Assembly (NCBI GenBank): GCA_002118135.1
Contig: BDIU01000236.1
Location: 1 to 52,290 of the forward strand
Direction: 5' to 3'
DNA: 52,290 bases
DNA from: Trebouxia sp. TZW2008
Taxonomy: Eukaryota > Chlorophyta > Trebouxiophyceae > Trebouxiales > Trebouxiaceae
Shown: positions 32,957 to 43,573 of the stretch, in pieces
Layout of the letters: each line of letters begins with the position of its first letter
Numbering within the stretch: position 1 is the first letter of the stretch
Position numbers and translations under genes: made by a program
Notes under the pieces: generated by a model
Seen by the model: the letters and a program-made list of their open reading frames with translations, nothing else
Databases searched by the model: none
What the model was told of the DNA's origin: nothing

Positions 32957-35900
32957 ATGGCCCCTGCTAGGCCGAAAGTTGATGAGCAGCTTGCTAGCAG
33001 ATTAGAAGCCTTACATTGCTGCTTCGTTCTAGCAGACTGTCGCGAACCGGACCTGCCAATCACATATGCATCATCGGGTTTCTACGACTTGACAGGGTAC
33101 TCTGCTGAGCAAGTGCTGGGGAAGAACTGCCGCTTTTTGCAAGGGCCAGCGACATCCAGGCAAAAGGTGTGTGCTGCCTACAATGTCCATTTTGTCTGAG
33201 TCCACAGCTTGTTTACAACCTGATGCTTGCTCGCAGATCATGGAGATGCGGGATGCTATTAGGGAAGAACGGTCCTGTGAGGTATGTCACCTGTTTTGTT
33301 TACAGAAACACGTGGCGCTCAGCACAGGCCTGCCTGACACAGCGTCACGCCACAGGTCTGTCTCATCAACTACAAAAAGGATGGGGCAACATTCTGGAAC
33401 CAGTTCTATCTGGCCCCTGTGCATGATGAGGACCACCTTGTCAGCCACTACATGGGCATACAGTCAGATGTCACTGCTTTGATGGAGAAGATATGTGACA
33501 ATTCAGGTGACCTTTGAAAAGGCTTGATGCGCAAAGCCTGTGACCTTCTTAATGCTTCAAACCTGCTACAGTGCTGCATAAGATTCAGCTCTAGGGTCAT
33601 ATGCCATGCTATACGTGCACAGTCGCACATGTGCTTGCAGAGTTGGCCGAAGCTGATAGTATGGACTCAGCTGCCAGCAGCCATCATGCCTCATTCCCAG
33701 ATGTAGTCTGCGTGGAGCAGCAGAAAGCTGAGGGTGTCAGTCGGGTGTTGAGCTCATGGAGCAGCACGGATGGTAAGCTCTTAGAGGCCTTTTTGGCCAG
33801 ACCAAGAGACACTTGGCGCTGCTTGTCTTGTATGGGTTTGAATCAGGCGCGTCATGCAAGCTGTCAGCATCATTTTTGCAGCGTACCGCATCAGCACATT
33901 AATGCAGCTCAGCTGAAGCAGTCAGCACTCAATGCATGAGGCGGTCTTGCGTTCAAGCAGTCATGAGCATCAGGCAGCATTTCAGTTGTCCCGCAGCAGC
34001 CTATCATCAGCAGCTTCTTAGTACAGCAAGTTTGCAGCTACATGGCGCTGTCAAAAGCTTGCAGCACTTACATAAGATTGAGTTTGCGCTGACATTGCTG
34101 GTATAATCCCTAGTATTCTGCGCTGCTTTCACTGAGACTCACACGGTAATGCTTGACACCGGATTTCCTCCTGTTGGGTCTAATCACTGTGCTGTTCATG
34201 CATGTCTTGACCAGGCATCCTGATGTGCACTGTACTCTTGCAGGCAGGCGTAGTGCTGATCTGCTGCGCTGGTCAACAGGCCCTTCTGGAGTGCCAGCAC
34301 AGGACCTGCCCTCATCGCTTTTGGCACCACTGATGCGATTGCAGAAGTCCTTTGTACTGTCAGATCCCAGGCAGCCAGACTGCCCCATTGTTCATGCCAG
34401 CACAGCATTCCTACTCATGACTGGCTACCCAAGGTCAGTCGCCTTTGCCCTGCCCTTTTCTGCTTGCTGACAGCTAGCGTACGTCTGCAACCAGCTGACA
34501 GTTGTGATACAGTCTTCAGGATCAATTGTTGTGCAAGAATTTGCAAATTTCACTGTACACAAGCCTGCAGGCACTACTTTTGTATGCTGCCGGCTTGATA
34601 ATCACTGCCCCTTGGCAGGCATTTTTGCCTCGCAAGATCCGCTACTGAGCATTCCGTTTAGTTCTACATACTCAGGTGTTGCAGTGACGCTTGTACAGCT
34701 AAGCCAGACCGCTTTTGGAGCTGTCTTTGGCTACCACTCGTGGACATGCAGTGTACATACCTAAAAAACTGCAGTTGGCTACCAGACGTTGGCTTGAGCA
34801 CTAATCTTACAGACAGCACTCATCTGTCAGTCTTGGGGATGCAGTGGACATGCCTCATGCCCGTAACTAGCTATCACTTTGCAGATTTTGGCCTGATGTT
34901 TTTGGCTGTGGCAGGGAGGCAGTCATAGGGCGGAACTGCAGATTTCTGCAAGGGCCTCACACAGACAAAGCTGAGGTGCAGCGGATGAGAGAGGCCATGA
35001 TGGCCGACCCGCCTCGCCCCGTCACCGTCAGATTGCTCAACTACAGAGTAGATGGGCAGCCCTTCTGGAACAACCTGCATGTGGCTCCTATCAGAAGTTC
35101 AGCTGGCGAGGTGAGGACAAGTGCTTTGCTTTGAGTTTAACTATTGGTCTAGACCCAGTCTCTGTCAGACTGCTGAACTACAGAGTGGATGGGCAGCTCT
35201 TCTGTAATAGTCTGCATGTGGCGCTGATCAGAAGTTCAGCTGGCAGTGGGTCTGCTTGGAGTGCGTCAAATGTTCAGGCCTGGTCACTGTCAGCTTGCTC
35301 AACTACACCGTTCAAGATCTGTCACTGTCAGATTGCTCGATATAAAGTAGATGGGCAGCTCTTCTGGAACAATTTGCATGTGGCTTCCATCTGAAGTCCA
35401 GCCGGCGAGGTATGAACAAAACGCTTGCTTTGAGTGAAATGTCTTCTCAGGCCCCATCTTTCAGATTGCTCAACTATAGAGTAGATGGGCAGCGATTCTG
35501 GAACCTGCATGTGGCTCCTATTAGAAGCTCAGCTGGCAAGTTTGAGGGCAAGTGCTTTGCTTTCAGTGCCACTTGCAATTCAGGCCCAATTACTGTCAGA
35601 CTGCTGAATCACAGAGTGGTTGGGCAGCCCTTCTGGAACAACCTGCATGTGGCTCCTATCAGAAAGTCAGCCGGCGAGGTGAGCATAGTGAGCTTGCTTT
35701 GAGTGAAGTGTGTTCAGGCCCTATCACTGCCAGATTGCTCAACTACAGAGTAGATGGGCAGCCCTTGAAAAGCTCCGCTGGCAAGGTGAGCACAATTGGC
35801 TTACTTTGAATGAAGTATCTGTTCAAGGCCCGTCATGGTCAGACTGCTGAATCAGAGATTAGGTGGGCAGCCCTTCTGGAACAATCTGCAGGTGGCGCCC

Positions 35901-37577
35901 ATCAGAAATTCAGCTGCCAAGGTGAGCACAGTGTGCTTTGAGTGAAGTGTCTTCTTAGGCCCCTTCACTGTCAGCTTGCTCAACTGTAGAGTACATGGGC
36001 AGCCCGTCTGGAACAACTTGCATGTGGCTTCTATTAGAAGCTCAGCCGGCAAGCTATGGACAAAGTGCTTGCTTCAAGTGAAAAGTCTGTTCAGGCCCCT
36101 TCACTGTCAGATTACTCCATCATAGATCTACAAAGTTACAAATCGGCATCCCTCCTGAAACAGTCTGCATGTGGCGCCCATCAGAAGCTTGGCGGGCGAG
36201 GTGAGGGCAGTTGGCTTTTTTTGAGCAATAGTGTGGATGAAAACTGCTGCCGGGGAGATGTCTGTTCAGACATATGTGTGTTGTCAGCTGGCAGCAAAGC
36301 TTTTCACTATGTCCAGCTTGGAAATTGCTTTTGTCCTGCAACAGCAAGTGCATTTGATGCTGCGCTGGGGGTCGTTCATGTCAGAAGCCATAGTGATTGT
36401 TCCGCTTGCTCCCCAATCACACTGATTGTTGTGTCTGTTTCTGCGTGCAGTTGCTTGAGTTCCGTCCTTCATTACCATCAGCCTTTGTACGTGCTGCCTG
36501 CAGGTCATGTTCTTTGTAGGTGTCCAGCTTGACATTACGAAGCCATCGACCCCAAAGGCAAACAATCATAAGTGTAGTCCCTTGCAGCCATCACGCATAC
36601 AGTCACACAGCCCCGCTGCAGGCACCCATCAGTCTGTCCCCACGCAACAGCCCTCTACACCACTGGCACCAGCTGCCTCGCATGAGGTGCAGTCAGCACA
36701 GGCATCACAGGCGGGACAGGCTACACAGGCGAGTGATGCTGATACAACACAGCAGGTGTCACCTGTCAAACACGCAGCAGATGCTAAGACATCACACCAG
36801 CATCCTGCCCAGGTGGAATCACTGCCACAAGAGCAGCACCCATTGCGACTGTCTACCTCAGAGGTAGAAGAGCAAGCTCAAACAGAGTCACAAGAGCAGT
36901 ACCCAGCGCAAGCGCCCACCTCAAAGTCAGTAGAACAAGCTGTTGACTTGCAATCAGAGACAGCAGAGCAAGCTGCTGACTTGCAAAAGGGGCACAGGCA
37001 GTTGCTAAGTATACAGTCTGCACCAGCTGGTAGCCCCCTTGCTGCAGCAGCAGCACGGGCAGCTCTTCTCCCGGATGGTCATCATGACTTGCATGTACAG
37101 ACCCATGCTGCGCGGCGGCGGGCGCTTCTGGCGGATGTGCCAGAGTGTGGCGAGGTCAGTGCATTGCTTGCTGGCTTTGCGCCATGACATACCTTTCCTA
37201 CATAAGGCAGGAAGTCACTGACTGGACTATATGTTGGTCCTGACATGCCATTTCTTGGATCACTATGCATGGCTAATTCATTGTGCATCCTCATGACGCA
37301 TGCCATCGATTGATGATTGTAAGCTCACGGCATAAATTCTGCATGACAGCTGCTGAGGACTTCAACCTTCTGTTGAGCAGAAGCACTGTTGATGCAGGCA
37401 ACCATGCAGCATAAGATAGATCAGAAGGGGGTTGTGGGTGCCGTCAGGGTAGCATGCAGAAGCTTATGCTCACAGGGTTTGCGCCGCAGTTTGGAGGATC
37501 AGGCTGTGCCTAGGCATGTTCAAATGAGAGGATCACCATCCGGTCGCCGTTCGCTGCAGATGCGGCAGACATACTGA
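32957..37577 (+). CDS. Double-LOV blue-light photoreceptor without kinase (PAS/LOV, LLP-like)
   Basis: Flavin-binding light sensor with two LOV domains. Exons 32957-33166, 33237-33281, 33356-33506, 33641-33772, 34244-34433, 34915-35110 and 36504-37154 join in phase; a last exon 37398-37577 (ATMQHKIDQKGVVGAVRVAC to a stop) is tentative. LOV1: YASSGFYDLTGY, GKNCRFLQGP with the photo-adduct Cys, LINYKKDGATFWNQFYLAPV, YMGIQSDVT. LOV2: FVLSDPRQPDCPIVHAST, GRNCRFLQGP, VRLLNYRVDGQPFWNNLHVA, FFVGVQLDIT. The IMEMRDAIREERS segment and lack of a kinase fit plant PAS/LOV (LLP/PLP) proteins better than phototropin. After LOV2 comes a Gln/Ser/Ala-rich tail of about 190 residues. The intron between exons 6 and 7 (35111-36503) holds a tandem array of decayed LOV2 exon ends. 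Head-to-head with the TPR-ankyrin-MYND gene. Confidence 0.88.
35111..36210 (+). repeat. Array of about nine degenerate copies of the LOV2 exon end
   Basis: The last about 110 bases of LOV2 exon 6 plus about 40 bases of following intron repeat with a period near 135 bases. Copies lie at about 35155-35250, 35277-35313 (truncated), 35314-35409, 35450-35541, 35585-35678, 35718-35784 (internal deletion), 35827-35922, 35958-36054 and 36096-36200. Most still encode variants of VRLLNYRVDGQPFWNNLHVA. Those at 35585 and 35827 are fully open and end at GTGAGC donors; the copy at 35314 has stops. The spacer in each is a variant of gtgagcacagtgtgctttgagtgaag, usually running into caggcc. The natural acceptor AG puts the copies in a phase that does not fit exon 6, so they are probably pseudo-exons. 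Confidence 0.9.
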
Positions 37578-38097
37578 TGCAGGGGACTGTACTGTTCATT
37601 CTTGGCAACACACCATACAGACGCATTCTTTTAGGCTTGAGGCTCGATTGAGCATTTGCTGTTGGTCTGGAGAATTCTGGAATCCTGAATTGATATTTGG
37701 TGCTGCAGCAGGTCATACTTGGCTTCTTCATGCTCATTTTGGATGAGCACAAGCTGTTTGCTGTGCAGGAATTGCATCTTTGACATTTCCTTCTCCCCAT
37801 GCTAGGATGTTTGATATGAGAATTTTGACCATTTCATTACATTGGCCCTGTCAACAACTGATGCACAGCTACACCTTCAGCACAAGTGGGCATGAAGATC
37901 TGTATGGTTTTGTGCCGTAATAACCCCGTTGTAACCCATGTCTGCGTAGCGTGTTTTAGACACTGCTTAACAATTGCACAAGCTATGTAAATCATCTCTG
38001 CCCTGCCAAGCTGTTGCATGCATGCGTTTTCCCCAATTGAGCGTTCAAAGCCAAGTCAAGGTTGCAGAGTGATCAGAAAACACCGAAGACAATACTC
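37578..38097. other. Convergent intergenic region
   Basis: It lies between the LOV gene end and the malate synthase stop. An open stretch (AADAADILMQGTVLFILGN, about 37550-37650) could be an alternative last LOV exon. No other signal is seen. Confidence 0.35.
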
Positions 38098-41000
38098 CTA
38101 CATGCGTGACTGAACCTTCTGGCTGGGAATGTCAACAACGTAATCATATGCTGCAATAGTGAGGAAGTCTGACAAGTCCTCACTGGTGCTGAATCTGCTG
38201 AACAGGCCTCTGGCCTCCTCAAAGTGACCACCAAAGTACCGCTGGTCTCCCTTTTGCTCCCTCAGCTTTGCCATTTCCTCATCCAGAACCTGCAGATAGC
38301 ATAAGTTGTATTCAAGACAGGTATCCTTAGGATACTTTCCTTTGGACTGCACGACCTGCATGATGCCAGAGGAGGGGGGCCTCAGTCATGCACTTACACT
38401 TGTAAGCAAGCATACTGAGCCAGACATCACATCATGACAGTGATCCCTGATCAGCATCCAGGATTAATGCTTGGATGAATGGATCATCAATTCTCCAAGC
38501 AGGAACAGAAACAGATTACTGCTGTGACCTCCTTGTGACAAAGTAGAGCCATTGATGAGCCAGCAGCGATATCAACAGTCGGTAGCAGCTGATCAGCACA
38601 ACATCAATACCTTTGCCAAGGCGCTATACAAGCATGGGAAATGCTCATTGCAGCAGCATAATTACAGCATGGGGGAATGGAGCTGACAATAAGCACATCC
38701 TTGTTGCCCAGAAACGCCTTGCTACGCAAGCTTGCGACATCTTAAGTGCAGCTATACCAGTACCAGGTGAAACGGGCTGACAGCAAGCACATCCTTATTG
38801 TCAAGGGATGCCTTGGGGTGGGTTCACTGCCAAACTTGTGTGTGGCCAACCTCAGCACAACAGCAAGACCTTTGCTCAGGTGCTATACAAGCACATGACT
38901 TGCAGTGCAGCAACATGGCTTACCTGATGGAATCGGCTGACAGTCAGAACGTCCTTGTTGTCAAGAGCTGCCTTGTGGTGGATCCACTGCCACACTTGTG
39001 TGCGCCCAATCTCTGCAGTGGCTGCATCCTCCATGAGGTTGTGCAGAGGCACACAGCCCATGCCCCCCAACCAAGCCTCCAGGTATTGCACGCCTACACT
39101 GATGTTGTTGCGCAAGCAGGCATCTGTCCTCTGGCCCTTTGGAACCTGCATCATGGGAATGCTGTGTTGGAAGAGCACTGAAGGGACATGCAGGAATTGC
39201 TAGAGGCCTGGTTCTGCTGGCGTGATCCTCTCAGGAGCTGCAGCTGGTGTTTGACTTTGTCCACAGCTCATGCAGGAGTGAAATGGAGAAAGGCTTATGT
39301 CAGCAGTACAAGGCTCATTGAGCATGCCTGACTTGGCATGCAGGACAGTCAGACAACTCATATGCCTGTTTTGCTTGTGATTTGATGCCTTGCAATTGTC
39401 TCAGGCAGCTGTTGTGCAACTCCGGTGCAGATGTAATACAGAATATGCAATGTGTACTGAAGCACATTCTGCCCGAATTGCAGCTCAAGGCATCTGAGTT
39501 TTGATGTACACAAATGCAGCTACATGATGTGCCAGGTATCTGAATGGCATCTGACTTGGCCAACAGGCAAGCCCAACCACCCTGTAAGCAGGCAGCCAAA
39601 GCATGCACAGGCAAGCTTTGTTTGCTGACCTCCAGCAAGTTCTCCCTGGTGACCTGCACATCCTCCCTCTTCTTGTCAATCTGGTTGGGCTGGGGCATGT
39701 GCTCGTCAAATATCTGCTTGGCCAGAGTGACCAGGGCAGGGTGGGCCACCCAGGTGCCGTCATGCCCGTCCTTCACCTCCCTCAGCTTGTCAGCCTTCAC
39801 CTGCACCACAAAACAAGGGTCAAGCCCACAGTGCTCATGCACTATGCAAAGAGAATAAAGCATCAAACCTTGTGGCTTTGCGGAAGCCTTGGTCACAGCA
39901 ATTACTGTGGTGATGCTAAGACGCATCGAGCATGTGTCAATCTGTAAAACTCACTTTCAATGTCGGGTCGTCATGCAGTGAAGAGTCGTCAGCAAGGTCG
40001 AGGGTGTCACGGGCAAAGTTCCTTGCTTTGTGCTGCAACGCTAAGCAAATGGGCTGAAAAAAGAAGCAGGAACAATGAAACGGCAATGGCAGCGGCTTGC
40101 CTTCTCAATGGCAGCATTGTTTGCATCCTCATTGTTTTTGATTGGGATTTGTGCAGCCATGCCACCCATGGCATGCACCTCCCTCTTGTGGCAGGTGCGG
40201 ATGACCAGCTGGCTGTAGGACCGCAGGAAGCCCACTGTCATACCTACAGTGTTCCTGCATATCACAGGCAGTGCATCAGCACTTGCTATATATCACTTTG
40301 CCTGAGTACGATTGATGACACAACAGGGAGCCTTTGCTGCACTTTCCTGCTGAATCACACTTTAAGCAGTGAAGCTAACCACTCATGCAGTTATGGTGAC
40401 AGCAGACCATAGCTTCTAAATGAGCATTGGAGGGCTTGCTCTTTGCAGAGAAGCTTGCAGATCATTCATTGTCAATGGAAGGAATAGCATGTATAGAGTC
40501 AACATACCTGTCTGGCATGACTGCCTTGGGGTCAGCTTTCAGGGTCTTGATGAAGCTGAAGATGTAGTCCCAGCGTCCACAGTTGAGGCCAGCGCTGTGC
40601 TCCCTCAGCTCAAACAGAATCTCATCCATCTCAAAGGCAGCTGGCAGGGTCTCAATCAACACAGTGGCCTGCAAAGTAGAGACCACAGTACGTCAGCATG
40701 ACACACAGGTCAAAGTCTGCAATGCAGCCAAGCAGGAACAGAAATGAGAGGCAACTGAAAAATACGTACCCTGCAGCCCTATCAGTCAGCTGCAAGCTGA
40801 AGTTGTAGAGGTTTGCATGCCTGTTGACCAATGGACAAAGCACCTAGCATTGGCTGCAAATGCGCTACATATCATTCAGCTCATCATGATCCAACCCAAC
40901 AGATCTCAAAGCACATAGCAAAATGCCTGCACAGCTACTGCTGCATTAGCTCAGCACACAATGGAAGCTGCACTTTCTGCGCTATGCAGCAAGAGAGTGA

Positions 41001-42665
41001 CATCAGCTCAAGAGTGTCGCCAGCAAGGCTGTGTCACCTTGATAGTTCCTCTTGGAATGTTCAGCAGGTCTTGTGCCTCCACAAACACATCATTCCAGAG
41101 CCGAGCCTCCTTGTGGCTCTGCATCTTGGGCAGATAGAAGTAGGGACCTGCAAATGAACAAGCTCAGTAACGCATGCATTTGGAATGCAGCTGGGCTTCA
41201 CATCAAGGGCCAATTGCCTGCCAGTTAGGCATACTTGCAAATTGCTGGCGACCAATCTTGCGTGCAATGTGCTATGATACCCACGGGTCTGCTAACACAT
41301 GGTTGGATGATGCTACGTACAGAGGTGCTCACTTGTCTCTGCATCAGTGAAGTATTTACATTGCTGAAGGCCGCAGGTGACAGCAATGTCTTACCGGATC
41401 CTGACTTGATCAGAGCCTGGGCGCTGTTGAAGAAGTAGATGGCGAAGTCCATGAGGGCTCCGCTGGCTGGCAGGCTGTCCACCAGGATGTGCTTCTCTGG
41501 CAGATGCCACCCTCTGGGCCTCACCATCAACACCGCGTGCTGCAGGCAAGTGGAAGTCTTGGACTATTGTAGCAGTTGCCGTGAATTCACAGAAGCATGC
41601 ACAAATCCTGCCCTAGCCCCTTAGCCAAATAGTCAGGATTGATGCAACAGCAGAGGTCCTATTGCATACAATACAACGATGTGTGCACGTGGCTGAGGCA
41701 ACATGAGATTGAAAGCATTGTCTGCACACATGACATGCATGGCATCAAGATACAGGTCCGATGACTTTGGGCATGCATTGCAAATGGTTGGACTACAGGC
41801 TTTACCTTCTTCTTAAGGCTGTACTCCTTGCCAGTCTTGGAGTCCTTGAAGCTGAGCTGGCCCCTGGCAGCATCCTTCAGATTCACGTGCCCATCTAGCT
41901 GGTTTGTCCTACACATCAGACAGGCAGCTCAAGTCAGACCGCAATATGGGTGATTGGCATCCCTGTCTTACATATGGTTTTCTGCAGCATCACCAGGAGT
42001 CAAGAAGGCAATCATCACAGCCGTGCACTGGTGTGGTATGTTTGCTGTGGTGTGCTGGCAATGCTTACCATGTGGGAGCGTTGGAGTCCTCAAAGTCAGC
42101 CATGAACACTGATGCACCAGAGTTGAGTGCATTGATGACCATCTTGCGGTCTACTGGGCCTGTGATCTCCACACGGCGATCCTGCAGATCCTTTGGCAGG
42201 GGGGCAACCTGCAGACCAACGAAGTATTGCCAAGTCCTTGTGCCGTGTGCAGTTTGACTTGCATGCTGCAAAATGGCACAGCGAATGAGCTGATTGTCAG
42301 CGCATTCTGCAATGTTGACTCACCCTCCAGTTGCCATCACGTATCTGTTTTGTTTCGGGCAGAAAGTCTGGCTTCTCACCAGCATCAAACCTGCATTTAA
42401 GTGTGGAGGGTCAATGCAAAAAGTTTTGCCCTTCACAATACTGATTCGCCCTTCACAGAACTGAAACTCACAAGGGCTGCAGGCTTTGCCTTCATCAAGC
42501 ATTTGCTTACCTTGCCTGGCGCTCATTGCGCTTTTGCAACAAGTCCAAAACCCTGGACCCAAATTTGCGCTGGATATGTCCAGCAAATGCCACAGCCTCA
42601 GGTGTCAGCACCTGGCTGTACTCTGGCTTCATCTGCCCAAGAATCTGAACGCCATGCTTCTCCAT
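38098..42665 (-). CDS. Malate synthase
   Basis: Glyoxylate-cycle enzyme that condenses acetyl-CoA with glyoxylate to malate. Minus-strand exons 42665-42511, 42390-42324, 42208-42069, 41908-41806, 41539-41395, 41147-41038, 40668-40508, 40254-40101, 40032-39955, 39800-39630, 39145-38924 and 38289-38098 join in phase to 565 residues. Diagnostic blocks: [124 protein letters not shown] and [11 protein letters not shown]. The protein ends in SRM, an accepted peroxisomal PTS1-type tripeptide. Exon 9 (26 residues, [16 protein letters not shown] and following) has no counterpart I know in the family but keeps the frame. The intron before it has a GC donor. Exon 11 has two decayed tandem copies downstream. 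Start chosen at the first conserved-frame ATG ([11 protein letters not shown]). Confidence 0.95.
38600..38870 (-). repeat. Two decayed tandem copies of the malate synthase exon 11 end
   Basis: The exon 11 end (about 39010-38924, [20 protein letters not shown]) recurs at about 38870-38746, reading QVWQ, a stop in place of Trp, then [17 protein letters not shown] weaker copy is at about 38730-38600. Both have lost the GTAAG donor seen at the true border. Confidence 0.85.
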
Positions 42666-43573
42666 GGCTGAAACTGGTGTAGGCTGTTTCAAAATATGCC
42701 TTACAGGCCTGCAAGATATCAAAAGCAAGTCATGTGCTGCGTCAAAAATTGGTCTCAGGAATGCTACAATATGTTTGCTAACGGAAAGTGCTTGCATCTA
42801 CCATCGCAAGCGTAGAGATAGACAAGCTCTGCGGAGTCATCGCTTGCACGCTGATGGCAGTAGCAGTCAGGTGCATTGAAGGGGTGTTGAATCCATCGAA
42901 CTACATACCTGAAGGTCCCTGCGTTTTCGGACCAAATTGGATCGCTCTGCGCCCTTCACTAAAAGCTGCGCTGCTCTCAAACGTGGGTTCGCAAGAACGA
43001 AAGTGTGGCCAGCTCAGCACACGATCCAGAAGGCCTTATGACAAACCTCCTGCTGGACCGCCTGAAAGGCAGCAATTCCGATGAGAAAGGGCAATTGGCA
43101 GAGTTTGCCTTTCAGAAGGGCGCCGATCAGTACTGCATTTCAGATGCCAGGTTGGCGCGTGATTGCCTACGTGGCGGGGTGAGCTGGACATTTGTGACCT
43201 ACTCACAAAGCTGAGCAGCGCTGCATCACTTCCGGATTGCCACTTTGCCCCGCCAGATACTGCGCAAGCTTGAACGTGTCCCTGACTTCGCTTTAAGGTG
43301 AGACTTCGAGCGTTTGCAGTGTCTAGCACTCGGCATCATATTTGTCTGCGACCTCGTGAGTTCTCGTTTGTTTTGCTGCTGCTGAGCTGTATTGGCGTCA
43401 CGAGATGTGCAAACCCCAGTCAAATCTGTTGCTTGCGTGTTTGCAATATAGCGACGCACATGACACTGCTCACTGTTCAACTTTGCCGGGGAATATCGAG
43501 CTTGTACATCCAAATTATGCTTTCTGCTGTTGTCGCACTCACAAAATTGCTGCCTTGCAGAGAGAGCATCAAA
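42666..43573. promoter_or_regulatory. Shared bidirectional upstream region of malate synthase and isocitrate lyase
   Basis: About 900 bases separate the two divergent start codons. The centre (42900-43330) is CG-rich compared with the flanking introns. An acceptor (cttgcag) 13 bases before the lyase ATG shows that the lyase has a spliced 5' UTR; a good donor lies at 43297 (TTTAAG|GTGAGA). An open plus frame near 43040 (MTNLLLDRLKGSNSDEKG) has no family match and may be UTR. Individual operator motifs cannot be assigned. Confidence 0.55.

Noticed and set aside
35111..36210. CRISPR-like repeat array
   Set aside because: Repeats are degenerate copies of a coding exon plus its intron, with no constant short repeat or unique spacers.
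32957..37577. Phototropin
   Set aside because: Two LOV domains are present, but the following exons are a Gln/Ser-rich tail with no kinase glycine loop, catalytic loop or DFG motif before the convergent neighbour.
43005..43214. Small plus-strand gene upstream of isocitrate lyase
   Set aside because: The frame has no family resemblance, overlaps the CG-rich promoter zone and is better explained as UTR or chance.
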